Below are positions 1 to 9,473 of a stretch of DNA of 36,445 nucleotides, piece after piece; position 1 is the first letter of the stretch; every line of letters begins with the position of its first letter. The DNA lies in the NCBI GenBank assembly GCA_025201865.1, contig MU602842.1, forward strand, positions 2,817 through 39,261, given 5' to 3'. Under the pieces are notes generated by a model. The model searched no databases. It had not been told where the DNA came from and worked only from the letters and a program-made list of their open reading frames with translations. The DNA comes from Ramicandelaber brevisporus. Lineage: Eukaryota; Kickxellomycota; Ramicandelaberales; Ramicandelaberaceae. A program made the translations under genes and the position numbers.

Positions 1-77
1 AGTCGTGCTGACTGTGCAACTCGGCAAGTTGGCTACTCGTCAGCTGTGAACTCGAATGCACCTTCTTGCCCCTAACG

Positions 78-107
78 TCATCACAGCTCATCACAGCTCA
101 TCACAAG
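78..107. repeat. 10-bp tandem repeat, three units
   Basis: TCATCACAGC is repeated at 78-87 and 88-97, and TCATCACAAG follows at 98-107. This is a short local duplication upstream of the F-box gene with no evident function. Confidence 0.7.
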
Positions 108-374
108 GAACGTGTATGTATTGCAGTGTTGTTGCAGATGATACTGCATCCTGCACAATAACTGAGGAATAAGAGAGCTGATACTACACGCCAAAAAACA
201 ACTTTTAATCACATTAAACAGTGGTGCTGGCAGCTGGCAACTTGGGGAAGTACTGCTGGTCTACGTGTGGAGACTAATGGGCAAATTGTGCAAGTATTGA
301 CACGTCTTGTGATTGGACGCAATTGACAACTGAGTGACCCATTCAGCTGCGAAAAATATGTGAAGCGAGACTTG

Positions 375-460
375 CCTTTCTAACCCTCCGCTTTACTCTT
401 TACCTCACTTCATTCTACTCCCCTCTCCACCTCACTCTCCGCCTTGCTCTCTTTTCACAA
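375..460 (+). promoter_or_regulatory. Pyrimidine-rich promoter/leader tract
   Basis: The plus strand is dominated by C and T over about 85 bases, ending about 50 bases before the ATG at 508. CT-rich tracts near transcription starts are common in fungal genes. This is compositional evidence only. Confidence 0.4.
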
Positions 461-507
461 CAGAAACTTCCTGTTACACAAATAGAAGCGTTAAATCTAA
501 AAAAAAT

Positions 508-2133
508 ATGTTATTCAGCAAGCTAGCAGGCAAATGCAAAAGTAGCTGGCTCTCCCTTGCTGGTCGCTTCCGCCAGCATGAGCACAGTGCTACTACTCGT
601 GCTACTACTCGTGTGGCTGCTCCTGCAACTGCTACCGCTACCAATACTGTGCCTGGCATACTGTTTGTTCTGCCATACGACTTGCTCGAGTTAATTGCCA
701 CCGTTTTCTTTCAGCGCAGAGAAGCAGTCAAAGTGCTCTGCGTGAACAGCCAGTTCCACCATGCATTTTCACGAATTGTCTGGCACTCTCTTTTCATTGA
801 TGACACTGTCTTCACTGACATACCTGCGGCACCTTGGAAGAACTATGGCCACCTGGTACGAGTCATGAGATTTGAGTATTATTTAGAGCGAGCTGAAGTG
901 GATGCCGAGTTGTTTCCAAACCTGATTGAGCTTCGATTGAGCTGCTCACAGCTGCTAAACAGCAACATCAAACGAAACCAACTCCGTAAACTGCGCCGCT
1001 TGAACTTGGTATCCCCTTGGAACAGATGGACACGCTCCGATGCCGTTAAATATGTAGATGCAGTCCAGAGATGGATGCAACACTCTAATTGCTCGTTGCA
1101 TGTCAACTGGGAGATTGAGGCAACGGCCGGCCCACGACAAAATAACATGGATGCTATCGATTGTATTTTAAGTACAATTGGCAGAGAGGGAATTACTAAT
1201 CATACATTCTCTATCACTTTATGTATGGATCATCCAGTTATTTTGACACAGCTTCCACTCCTTGCCGATTCGTTGACCAAGATGTACGTTGGCCGCTCAG
1301 CTCCTGGATTTAATTGCTTCCTCAGCAACAACAGTAGCAGCAGCAACAGCAACGATGACGATGCTAACCTCATATTTCCTTGTCTGAAAAGCATTAGTAT
1401 CGATGGCTTGGCACTATTGCGATCAGAGTCGCGGCGGCGGGTGTCCAATATAACTCCCAATCAGCTGCCGAGTTTGGAGGAGCTGTCATTGAGAACTAAC
1501 CAAGACACGCTCGACCCAGGTTGGTTCGCCGATATATTTGAATATACCTGGTCAACTCTCACCACCGCTGCCTTCTATTGTTGTTGCTCTGTCACGGACT
1601 TTCAAACAGCCATTAGCCACACACCCAATCTTTTACACCTGTCTCTTTTGGAGTGTGCTTTCACTTTGGATGTATCCATTCTCGCCACGCAGACTCCACA
1701 TTTGAAGGATCTAAGTCTTGGTAGCAGATTGGCTATTGACTTGGGTTCTGCACAATATCAACAAAGTCAGCGCAGTCTCACAGCTCTCAGAAGGTTACAT
1801 CTATCGTACGACTATGGCACCGAGAGCGGTGTATTCGTTACAAGGAATGCACTGCAGTTTATTACGCGTGTTGCTCCTGGTCTTGCATGTATTAGATTTG
1901 ATGACTTTCGCGGAATCTCAAACAGTGATTTGGACGCTGTTCGTGGCACCGTGAATCCTGCAGTTCGCAGTCTCGATGTGGATGCCCCGAGATATGATCT
2001 TGACTTTACAACGGTGCAAAGTATGATGGCACTGTTTCCAAATCTCACACTTTTGGATATCAAGGGCAAAAAGAGCGTGTATAAAACAAAGAGCAAGCTC
2101 AGACAGAAGTATCCCAAGTTAGCAATCTTCTGA
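508..2133 (+). CDS. F-box protein with leucine-rich repeats
   Basis: 541 aa, one exon, ATG at 508 just after a CT-rich tract and an A-run. Residues about 1-50 are low-complexity (Ser, Arg, Ala, Thr). An F-box-like segment lies at about 53-98, with LPYDLLELIATVF followed by VLCVNSQFHHAFSRIVWHSL, matching the usual L-P-x-E/D-hydrophobic start and the VCxxF/W core. Further on, leucine-rich-repeat-like strands recur (NLIELRLSC, LRRLNLVSP, SLEELSLRT, NLLHLSLLEC, HLKDLSLGS, LRRLHLSYD). Such proteins are substrate adaptors of SCF ubiquitin ligases: the F-box binds Skp1 and the LRRs bind the target. The target cannot be told. A Ser/Asn/Asp low-complexity loop sits at about residues 273-288. An AATAAA follows at once at 2134. 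A second F-box gene lies at 16894-18885, so the genome probably has an expanded family. Confidence 0.8.
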   Translation: MLFSKLAGKCKSSWLSLAGRFRQHEHSATTRATTRVAAPATATATNTVPGILFVLPYDLLELIATVFFQRREAVKVLCVNSQFHHAFSRIVWHSLFIDDTVFTDIPAAPWKNYGHLVRVMRFEYYLERAEVDAELFPNLIELRLSCSQLLNSNIKRNQLRKLRRLNLVSPWNRWTRSDAVKYVDAVQRWMQHSNCSLHVNWEIEATAGPRQNNMDAIDCILSTIGREGITNHTFSITLCMDHPVILTQLPLLADSLTKMYVGRSAPGFNCFLSNNSSSSNSNDDDANLIFPCLKSISIDGLALLRSESRRRVSNITPNQLPSLEELSLRTNQDTLDPGWFADIFEYTWSTLTTAAFYCCCSVTDFQTAISHTPNLLHLSLLECAFTLDVSILATQTPHLKDLSLGSRLAIDLGSAQYQQSQRSLTALRRLHLSYDYGTESGVFVTRNALQFITRVAPGLACIRFDDFRGISNSDLDAVRGTVNPAVRSLDVDAPRYDLDFTTVQSMMALFPNLTLLDIKGKKSVYKTKSKLRQKYPKLAIF

Positions 2134-2705
2134 AATAAATCAAGAAAAGCAAAAGAAGATGCTAACTGAGTTTAAACACTTGAATATGCGACATGGATAC
2201 GCCGCTATAATCCGCCTTTCTCTTTTTTTTTTTTCAACTCTTCAACTCTTTGCATATATTCCTTTTTCCAACCAAATTTGATCCTCTTTCCCAGTTTTTA
2301 ACTTGTTCGGTTTGTCTTTGAATCTCGGGACATCAAGGGCTCGTCAACAAGTTCATTTGCTTCTCTACAACATGTTATACCGATCAATCATCAACAGTTC
2401 CTTTTACAAGGCTCTGTAGAATCATAAAACAAACAACTCGAGCAGTTATCGAGAATGAACAGGGTCATTCATTCATTCATTCATTCATTCATTCATGAAA
2501 GGAGCAGGTGCTAAATTCTCGATAGAGTCGAACGCAAATGATCGAATATAAAAGTAAAGAAAAGAGGCAAACAAAAGTTAAATGAGCACAGTATAGTAAT
2601 AAAAAGAGTGAGAAGACAAACACAGATACTAACGGAGTAAACACTGCGGTAGAATTGATGCATTTGATTGATACCAATTTCCACTGCAGATATTCCACTA
2701 ATGAC
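2134..2705. other. Convergent intergenic region, F-box / cyclin
   Basis: This region lies between two 3' ends. AATAAA at 2134-2139, overlapping the end of the F-box stop codon, is the likely poly(A) signal. It also holds a T-run near 2223-2234 and the CATT microsatellite. The antisense frame at 2489-2923 is leucine/glutamine low-complexity and overlaps the cyclin tail in another frame. No further gene is supported. Confidence 0.5.
2465..2496. repeat. (CATT)n microsatellite
   Basis: About eight perfect tetranucleotide units lie in the 3' intergenic region between the F-box gene and the cyclin gene. Confidence 0.9.
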
Positions 2706-4946
2706 CTAGGCAACAATAGCTGCGGTACTAGTAGACTCGACTGTAGTAGCAATGGTTGCTGTTGTAGCTGCCAGTGCTGATGCTGATGCTGATGCTGCAG
2801 TTGATGTAGCAGTAGCAATGGCAACGGCGGCAAGGACACGGGCACGCAGAGAATGTGGCTGAGCAATTTTACGAGTATTATCCTCAAACTTTGGAGCGGC
2901 AAAGATGGAGGGAGTATCAGCAAGCATCATCTGTTTTGGTGGAACAGGAGTGGTCAGAGCCATTGGGGAGCAGTTGATGGAGCTTGACTCGCTACCAGCG
3001 GCAGACGGAACAATAGAGCATGGAAGGCGCTTGTGGCTTGGACGGGCAATGGCAACAGCTACAGGAGTATTAGTAGTAGCAATAGTAGTGCCTTCGGGGG
3101 TGTAGATGCTCATGACGGAAACTGGAGACTCCGAGGCAGAGGGAGTGAAGTCAACTGGAGTAACAGGACGAGCCACCGACTGCTGGGTGACAGGTACTGT
3201 AACAGTTGCATCCTGAGAAGCCACGTACATCTCGCTCTGACGACGGAATGGATGGATTGCGCCATTATCGTTGGCAGCCAGCGGTGCAGATGATGGAATG
3301 TAGCCAGCGCCAGATTGGAAGCGCTTGCATGCTGCTGACTCTGCACGGTCATATCCTGACCCATTCATGCCAAGTGGGGACGGAGCACGCTTGTATGGAA
3401 CAAACGAAGCCTGAACTGGAGCCATGAACTGGCCCTGGCTTGGCTGCGAGGCTGGACCAGAGAAGCTGTTGTGGCGAGTGAATGATGATGCAGGGGTGAG
3501 GAGGCCAGTGGATGGAGTTGGAGCCATTGGGTTGTGCTTGTTCAGAATGGATACAATGGCAGCGGCGGCAGCAGATGGGGCAGCAATTGGAATAGCCACC
3601 TTCTGGGATGGAACAGGGGTGACAATGACTGGCTCGGGAATGTCGGCTGGCTCACTTGGCGGGGAAACTGGCTCACCGGCAGCAGCACGAGCTTCGGCAT
3701 CGCGCTGGGCCTTGGCGTTGGCTTCGGCATGCTGTCCGAGAACGGTGCACCACTTGGCAAACACTTCTGGCTTCACGTTGGCGTTGTAGTCAATCAGCTC
3801 CAGAAAGACATTCTCGAGATGGACAACCTCCTTGACATCAAGGCACGAGAGACGAGACCAGGCACGGTTAGTGTACGTCTTGTCCAGAGCAAACTTGGAT
3901 GCAACAATCATGGCGGCCAGGAACATGCGGCGTCCACAGGTGGATGGATCGGGCAGACAACAGCCACCATTGCCACGACCATTGTTGGATTTGCATGATT
4001 TGTCGTTGCATTTCTTCTCGGGCGGGGTGACAGGTGGCGTGTTCTCTTGGCGTGGTTGGTCTTGTTCGGCAGTAGTAGTAGTGGTGTTATCCAAAGTAGA
4101 GGCGGTGTGACTTGGTGCAGCTGCAGGCTCCGAGACACTGTTGGTGGATGAGGCAGTAGAGTCCGATGAGTTCGTGTTGTTGTTGTTGTTGTGATTGTGG
4201 CTGTGGTTGTGTTTTGGTGGGGTTTGGCCATTTGCTTGCATCTCTCTGGCGACTGCAATGCGCTTGGCGATGGCGAGGCGAGCGTGGAATATATAATACA
4301 GGGCGAGCTCCAGAACTGGATTCTCCAGACGAGACCGTTCGTAGATGCTTTGAACAAAGGTGGTGAGCGAGCAGACATTGCTTCTTGGGCGGCCATGATC
4401 GGGCCACACATGTTCAATGATGGTGCATGCAACGCCAAAGAGCTGGGACTTTTCGAGCACATTGGGCTGCACAAACTTAATCTCACCAGGATGAGGGCCA
4501 GGCTGGCCACCAATGGCAGCGAATGCATTCAGTTCATGGGATGCTGATGCTGCTGCTGCTGCTGCTGCTGGAGCTGGAGGCTGGGACACCATGGACAGTG
4601 GGGCTGGAGGGATTGGTGCAGTGTAGGACGGAGCCAAGGCGAATGGGGCGTACGTGCTGGGGACAGGCGGGATCAGGTGGGCGTTGTGGAGCGGCGGCAT
4701 GTGTGCCATAACAGTTGGATGAGGGTACATGGATTGAGGCTGGAAGTCTGAAGGGGGGCAGGTGGCGGAGGTCGGGGTGAGGAGCTGCGGAGCCATGTCC
4801 ACCGGATTCACTGCGCACGGCGCACGGCGCAAAGACACCGAGGCTGGCTTGAGATTCTGGTGGGCATGGCCGCTTTGGGCGTCAAATCTGTTCAGACTGC
4901 GGCTCAAGGCCGTACCATAGGGCGACTGAGTTGGCGTGGTCAACAT
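2706..4946 (-). CDS. Pho80/Pcl-type (Pho85-partner) cyclin with a long internal insert
   Basis: 746 aa from the ATG at 4946. The open frame runs further to 4994 but opens there only with GTG. Residues 1-165 are Pro/Ala-rich. The cyclin fold begins near 168 (LFGVACTIIEHVWPDH) and continues through LENPVLELALYYIFHARLAI (about 207-226). It is then interrupted by about 100 Asn/Thr/Ser-rich residues ending in a cysteine-rich patch, and resumes at about 340 with FLAAMIVASKFALDKTYTN, NRAWSRLSCLDVKEV and NVFLELIDYNANV. The DKTYTNRAWS block is the hallmark of fungal Pcl/Pho80-family cyclins, which activate the Pho85/Cdk5-type kinase in phosphate signalling, glycogen control or G1 progression. The C-terminal half is low-complexity, ending in an Ala/Thr-rich tail (TAG stop). 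A Clg1-like assignment is possible. Which family branch is uncertain. Confidence 0.8.
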   Translation of the reverse strand: MLTTPTQSPYGTALSRSLNRFDAQSGHAHQNLKPASVSLRRAPCAVNPVDMAPQLLTPTSATCPPSDFQPQSMYPHPTVMAHMPPLHNAHLIPPVPSTYAPFALAPSYTAPIPPAPLSMVSQPPAPAAAAAAASASHELNAFAAIGGQPGPHPGEIKFVQPNVLEKSQLFGVACTIIEHVWPDHGRPRSNVCSLTTFVQSIYERSRLENPVLELALYYIFHARLAIAKRIAVAREMQANGQTPPKHNHSHNHNNNNNTNSSDSTASSTNSVSEPAAAPSHTASTLDNTTTTTAEQDQPRQENTPPVTPPEKKCNDKSCKSNNGRGNGGCCLPDPSTCGRRMFLAAMIVASKFALDKTYTNRAWSRLSCLDVKEVVHLENVFLELIDYNANVKPEVFAKWCTVLGQHAEANAKAQRDAEARAAAGEPVSPPSEPADIPEPVIVTPVPSQKVAIPIAAPSAAAAAIVSILNKHNPMAPTPSTGLLTPASSFTRHNSFSGPASQPSQGQFMAPVQASFVPYKRAPSPLGMNGSGYDRAESAACKRFQSGAGYIPSSAPLAANDNGAIHPFRRQSEMYVASQDATVTVPVTQQSVARPVTPVDFTPSASESPVSVMSIYTPEGTTIATTNTPVAVAIARPSHKRLPCSIVPSAAGSESSSINCSPMALTTPVPPKQMMLADTPSIFAAPKFEDNTRKIAQPHSLRARVLAAVAIATATSTAASASASALAATTATIATTVESTSTAAIVA

Positions 4947-5438
4947 GCTGCGGTAAGTGGGGTGGGGTTGTAGTGGATGAGTGAAATCTTTCACGGGGGT
5001 TGGAAGGTGAACTGCTGCGGATCCAAAACGCTGGTTCTAAACGTAATTTGGATAAGGCGTTGCCGCTTAGCAGTTCACAGTGAGGCCGAGCTTCTGAGGA
5101 ACGGGAGGTGGAATGCGCAAGTCACTGTAGTACACAAATCTACCAAATATAGAGGAAGTTCAGTGTGTATGCAGAGTGATGATGAGCACAGCAAAAACAA
5201 AAGAAGAGGAGCCGACGTGGAGGAGCTGATGACCGACACACAATACAAACCAAGGGATGAAGAAGGAAAGAAAAAAGAAACGAGTAGTCCGAGGGCAAAT
5301 AAACAGAGGGCGGCTAGGCAGGGCAGAGGGTAGTATGATCAACTAGGCTAGGAAACCGAGCGATCAAAACTATACGATTCTTACTGTAGGCGGTATATTG
5401 GGCGAATGTGTGGGTGTGTGTTTTTGGGGAGTGGGGTG

Positions 5439-5452
5439 TATATATAAAAAGG
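5439..5452. promoter_or_regulatory. TATA-like element upstream of the cyclin gene
   Basis: TATATATAAAAAGG on the plus strand; on the minus strand it reads CCTTTTTATATATA. The only nearby gene whose promoter this could be is the minus-strand cyclin (ATG 4946), which implies a leader of several hundred bases. Orientation is ambiguous. Confidence 0.3.
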
Positions 5453-6885
5453 TTGGTTGCGTTGGGTTGGGTTGAACTGAACTGAGCGGGTGAGTAATTG
5501 ATAAGAGCTTTTGTTACTGTTGTTGGTGTGAGTGGGGGCGGTGAGTCAACAGCGTCTTACAATTGAAAAAAGAGTCGTCGACTGAAAAGAGAGAGATAAT
5601 GGTGTGTGTGTTACGGCGAGCAAAGCTGGCAGAAGAGTGAGTGAGTGAGTTGCGGCTGGTTGGCTGGCTGGGCTGACTCTGTTGTGCTCGTCGTGAAATT
5701 ACCAAGCAAAATGGAATTCGACAAACTGGGGTGGAAAAAAGAAGAAAGAAAAAGAAAGGAAAAAGTAATGTGTGAGTTCGATCAACGGCTGAAGAGGATG
5801 GCAACGAGCAACAACAACTCTTTGACTAATGACGGCTACGCGGCTTGACTATATGTATATATGCGCTTTGAAGAAGAAGCAGCAGTGAAAAAAAAACAAA
5901 AGGCAGGCAGGAAACGTGGGGCTGAGAGCGCAGAGCGTCTACAAGTCTAGTCAAGCGAAACGTATAAGGGTGCAGGTGCAGTCGATAGTGAACCGAAGGG
6001 GGGGAGTACGAGGGAGGCTGTTTCGTAAAGAGGGTTGCAGGTTGAGTTGCGCTCGCACAGAAAGTCAGTCGTCAACGATCGAAAGGAAAAGAGTGCGCTT
6101 GCTGTTGCCGTTGTCGTTGGCAGAAGTAATTGGACTGGAAGGATGAGAGAGGAAAAAAAACGGTCCGAGTACCTGCCGATAGAGAGAGAGAGACGGACTA
6201 TGAGTGATTTCGGGTTGGAAAAAAAATTTCACGACTGAAAGGGAGAGAAAAAAAAGTTTTCGGTGGAAAGAAGAGAGTGCGAGTGTAGCCCGATTGCCGC
6301 AGCAGCCATCCGCAGTCGGCGTCGTATTTTATCGTATGATACTTCTCCCCACTTTTATATTGAGGCGGAACGGACATGACGGCGGGTGCGACGACACGTA
6401 TGTAATGCATGGTAGAAGCGGACTGCGCAGCCCCAAAGTGCTCAAAAAAACAACAACAACAACAACAATAAAAAAAACTGACTAATGTTGAGTCAACTGC
6501 GGTTGAACTTTATCCGCTGTCAATTTGAGCCCACTCCTACGTGTTATTTTTCTTCCATCTTTCCATTCTCCCCCAAGAAACGGCTCCGGTTGAGTAATTA
6601 ACCCGCAGTTTCTCATTTCACATTTCTCGGTTCTCATTTCTCATTTCTAATCTGGGCTTACATTTCTCATTTCGAAGAATAGCTCGAAGTGTCTGAACGT
6701 TTCCGGATCATGCCCGAAGTGCGCTCTTGTTGAACTCAAACTCAAACTCAATGAATGAAGGAACAATACTATAATGAAAATTGATGATGTCTATCACGGA
6801 GGGGTGGGTTGAAATATTCAGAGTGAACAATAAACGTAAAAGTAAAAGTAGTGGAAAACGACATGACGGAAAGTAAACTAATTGT

Positions 6886-6922
6886 GGAAGGAAGGAAGGA
6901 AGGAAGGAAGGAAGGAAGGAAA
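6886..6922. repeat. (GGAA)n microsatellite
   Basis: About nine perfect GGAA units lie downstream of the homeobox stop codon. Confidence 0.9.
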
Positions 6923-6994
6923 TGGTAATAAAAAGGATGGAGGAAAGGTCTATCAGTCTATATGAGGTGTAGTAGTTGCTGTTGGTTGTTGGTT

Positions 6995-6995
<1 letters not shown>

Positions 6996-7039
<44 letters not shown>

Positions 7040-7040
7040 G
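6996..7040. repeat. (TTG)n trinucleotide repeat
   Basis: Fifteen TTG units (CAA on the minus strand) lie 13 bases past the homeobox stop codon, so they would be in its 3' UTR. In another minus-strand frame the run would encode poly-Asn, but no gene is supported there. Confidence 0.9.
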
Positions 7041-7052
7041 GATTTGACAGAA

Positions 7053-9473
7053 TCAGGCTGACGATGGATCATCAGAGTCATCTTGGCGCGGTCGGAATGG
7101 ATGTATTTGTAAACGGTGTCGGGGTGATTGAAGTGGCACTGTTGAAGATGCATAGTTATTTGTGCTGCCATAGGTGACCATTGTTTGATATCCAGCCGAT
7201 ATGGCTAACGATTGCGGATGGGGTTGTTGTTGCTGCTGCTGCATTGGCTGAGTCGACAGTGCTGACTGTGATGGTGGCAGCAATGTTGAGGGCGATGGAG
7301 GTATTCCAACTGCCTGTGTTGGCATTATAGTCAGGGCAGGTATTGTTGAGGCAGTTAGCTGCTGCATTGAAGGCAGGGCAGTGATTGCTCGGTGTACAGG
7401 CTGCTGTTCAATGCGCCACTGTCTCGTATCATCTGTATCGGCCGACGTAAGACTAGTGGCAGCAGACGCAGAGCTGTATCGGCGACTGGGAGATATGATC
7501 ATCATTGGAGGTGAGCTGGGGCGAGTAATGGCCTTTGATGTGTCTACAAGCGGATTGCTGATGTTTGTGGTGCTGACACTGCTGATGATGCCACTATTGC
7601 TTCCACCAAGTTGAATATCGAATCGGCCAAGAGGAGAAGCAGGTGTTCGAGCTCTTGCTTGCTGATGATGCTGTTGCTGATGCTGTTGCTGATGTTGTTG
7701 CTGATGTTGATGTTGCCGCTGTTGCTGCTGCAGGTGCAGGTGCTGTTGATGAGGCATTAGTTGATACTGTGAAAGCACTTGTGGCTGAGTATAAGTTGGA
7801 CTATCCAATGAAGGCGGATCTACGATTAGCTGGATGTTAGTTAAGCTTGCAATTTGTCTAATAGCCATTCTGTATTTAAACTGATCTGCTTTGGATTTAG
7901 CTTCCTCAACCTTCTTTCTTAAATGATCCACGGTTGATGATCGAATCAGTGCCTTCAATTGAGCCACTTTGTCAGGGATACTCATTTCGTTCATATTAGT
8001 ACTAGTATTAGTATAGCCACAATCATCACTTCCCATTATAGATACCACTGGTGTATCAACGGATGAGTCTTGTCCATATTCCTCTTCATCTCGCGATGGA
8101 CCACTTGAGTCTCCCTGTGTGCTGGCTGCTGCTGCTGCCGATGTCGTTGTCGCTGTCGCTGTTGTCGCTGTTGTCGCTGTTGTCGCTGTTGCTGTCGCTG
8201 TTGCTGTCGCTGTTGCTGTCGCTGTTGCTGTCGCTGTTGCTGTCGCTGTTGACTCATCGTTTCCCTTGGTTGGACTCTTTGTGGATAATAAAGCGACTTC
8301 AATGCCATGAACTCTTGCCAGTGTTTCAGCAGTTTGTCTCTCAGTGTTATTCTGTTCTTGTCTTCTATTTTGAAACCAAATTTTAACATTTCTTTGATCG
8401 ATATTCAATACTTCGCCAATTGTCATTTGGTCAGTAACTGTTGGCGAGCGATCAGCTTCAAATATCGTTAATAATACTGCCACTTGATCTGGTGTATATT
8501 GTTTGCGTGAATTTACACTGCTGGCTGCTGGTCCAATTGGACGTCCACGGCGCCGAGTTGGTGTTGCACTCGCACTGCTTGTAACATTGCCACTGTTATT
8601 GAGTATAGGCGGTGGTGCAATTGGCTGCATGATTACAGTTGTAGCAGAATCTATACCGCCTTGAAATGATTTCTGTGGCTGTTGATGGATAGCGACTTGT
8701 AGCGGAGGCAGATTTGAAGCCTGAACTGCGTGAGATTGTGACTGAATTTGAGGCACATATGTGACTACAGTGACAGGCTGTGGTGGCTGCTGCTGTTGCT
8801 GTTGCTGCTGCTGCTGTAGCATAGATGGTGGTTGCTGGATTGCAAAATAATGACCTTGTTGATGCACTTGATCATCAGGGACTGGCGCAGGTGGAGTCAC
8901 TAGAGGCACACCTGCTGGCTGGTGTTGCTGATGATAGTAGGGACTGCGAGGCAATGGCTGAACTGTCTGTAATGGTGTTGGTATCGACTGCTGAACAGCA
9001 GGTTGAGACTGTACTGGTGACTGATATCGTGTCCAGTGTTGCTGCTGTTGTTGCAACTGTGACGATGACTGCTGCTGTTGACTGTGGGTCCAATTTCGAG
9101 AGTCTGTCAAGTAAGACGACGGTTGTTGCTGCTGCTGCTGATTCTGAAGTTGATGCTGAAGTTGATGCTGCTGCTGGTCGCTATATAGAGGTGCTTGGTG
9201 TTGTTGGCTGTACTGAAGTGGCAGTGGTGGAGGTTGGCACACAGCATCAGACCAGCTCATTGTTGTATCATGCGATCTCTGTGGCCGATGAGTATGAGTA
9301 TGATGATGATTATGACGATCTTGTACATGATGTGGAGGCTGTTGCATCGGAGGTTGCGATACCTGTGGATGCTGTCGATGATCACGCTGTGAGGCTTGGT
9401 ACTGATGATCACTCATGCTCTGCTCAGGTGGCTGCTGCTGCTGTTGATGCGGTGGATCTCCTCCGGAAACCAT
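7053..9473 (-). CDS. Homeodomain transcription factor with AT-hook-like motif and long Gln/His tracts
   Basis: 806 aa, one exon. The ATG at 9473 sits in a good context (CCACCATGG). Residues 1-290 are Gln/His/Pro-rich. An AT-hook-like core RRRGRPIGP lies at about 307-315. A canonical 60-residue homeodomain follows at about 319-378: Arg5 (R323), Leu16 (L334), Phe20 (F338), and recognition-helix VKIWFQNRR with W366 (position 48), N369 (51) and R371 (53). There is no TALE three-residue insertion, so it is a typical homeodomain. Residues about 409-441 are a Thr/Ala run, and about 498-545 look like a charged helix or coiled coil (DHLRKKVEEAKSKADQFKYR). The rest is Gln/His/Ser-rich. It probably acts in the nucleus binding TAAT-like sites. 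Homeodomain proteins of this type in fungi act in development, phosphate response (Pho2-like) or mating. Target and role are unknown. Confidence 0.88.
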   Translation of the reverse strand: MVSGGDPPHQQQQQPPEQSMSDHQYQASQRDHRQHPQVSQPPMQQPPHHVQDRHNHHHTHTHRPQRSHDTTMSWSDAVCQPPPLPLQYSQQHQAPLYSDQQQHQLQHQLQNQQQQQQPSSYLTDSRNWTHSQQQQSSSQLQQQQQHWTRYQSPVQSQPAVQQSIPTPLQTVQPLPRSPYYHQQHQPAGVPLVTPPAPVPDDQVHQQGHYFAIQQPPSMLQQQQQQQQQQPPQPVTVVTYVPQIQSQSHAVQASNLPPLQVAIHQQPQKSFQGGIDSATTVIMQPIAPPPILNNSGNVTSSASATPTRRRGRPIGPAASSVNSRKQYTPDQVAVLLTIFEADRSPTVTDQMTIGEVLNIDQRNVKIWFQNRRQEQNNTERQTAETLARVHGIEVALLSTKSPTKGNDESTATATATATATATATATATATATTATTATTATATTTSAAAAASTQGDSSGPSRDEEEYGQDSSVDTPVVSIMGSDDCGYTNTSTNMNEMSIPDKVAQLKALIRSSTVDHLRKKVEEAKSKADQFKYRMAIRQIASLTNIQLIVDPPSLDSPTYTQPQVLSQYQLMPHQQHLHLQQQQRQHQHQQQHQQQHQQQHHQQARARTPASPLGRFDIQLGGSNSGIISSVSTTNISNPLVDTSKAITRPSSPPMMIISPSRRYSSASAATSLTSADTDDTRQWRIEQQPVHRAITALPSMQQLTASTIPALTIMPTQAVGIPPSPSTLLPPSQSALSTQPMQQQQQQPHPQSLAISAGYQTMVTYGSTNNYASSTVPLQSPRHRLQIHPFRPRQDDSDDPSSA
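8143..8251. repeat. 9/12-bp coding minisatellite in the homeobox gene
   Basis: Three GCTGTTGTC-type 9-bp units are followed by about five GCTGTTGCTGTC 12-bp units. On the minus strand they encode the Thr/Ala run after the homeodomain. Unit length is a multiple of three, so length changes keep the frame. Confidence 0.85.

Larger units (their letters stand above)
1..507. other. Upstream region of the first F-box gene, no gene seen
   Basis: No convincing coding frame was found. A 10-bp unit (TCATCACAGC) occurs three times in tandem at about 78-107, the last copy slightly changed. From about 375 to 460 the plus strand is almost purely C and T, which is typical of fungal promoter or leader DNA just upstream of a start codon, here the ATG at 508. 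No clear TATA box was picked out. Confidence 0.5.
4947..7052. other. 2.1-kb non-coding region between cyclin and homeobox genes
   Basis: It serves as cyclin promoter/leader and homeobox 3' region. The plus strand is strongly purine-rich from about 5700 to 6300, so the cyclin sense strand is CT-rich. A TATA-like TATATATAAAAAGG lies at 5439-5452. Its core is palindromic, so it could serve either strand; it is about 490 bases upstream of the cyclin ATG. Two microsatellites lie at 6886-6922 and 6996-7040. All open frames here are short and low-complexity, and none is supported as a gene. Confidence 0.5.

Noticed and set aside
3908-4528. 206-residue minus-strand frame overlapping the cyclin
   Set aside because: Out-of-frame reading of the cyclin insert region; the cyclin frame carries the conserved motifs.
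6996-7040. Poly-Asn coding run downstream of the homeobox stop
   Set aside because: It sits in a 72-codon frame with no other support; the run is better seen as a microsatellite in the 3' UTR.
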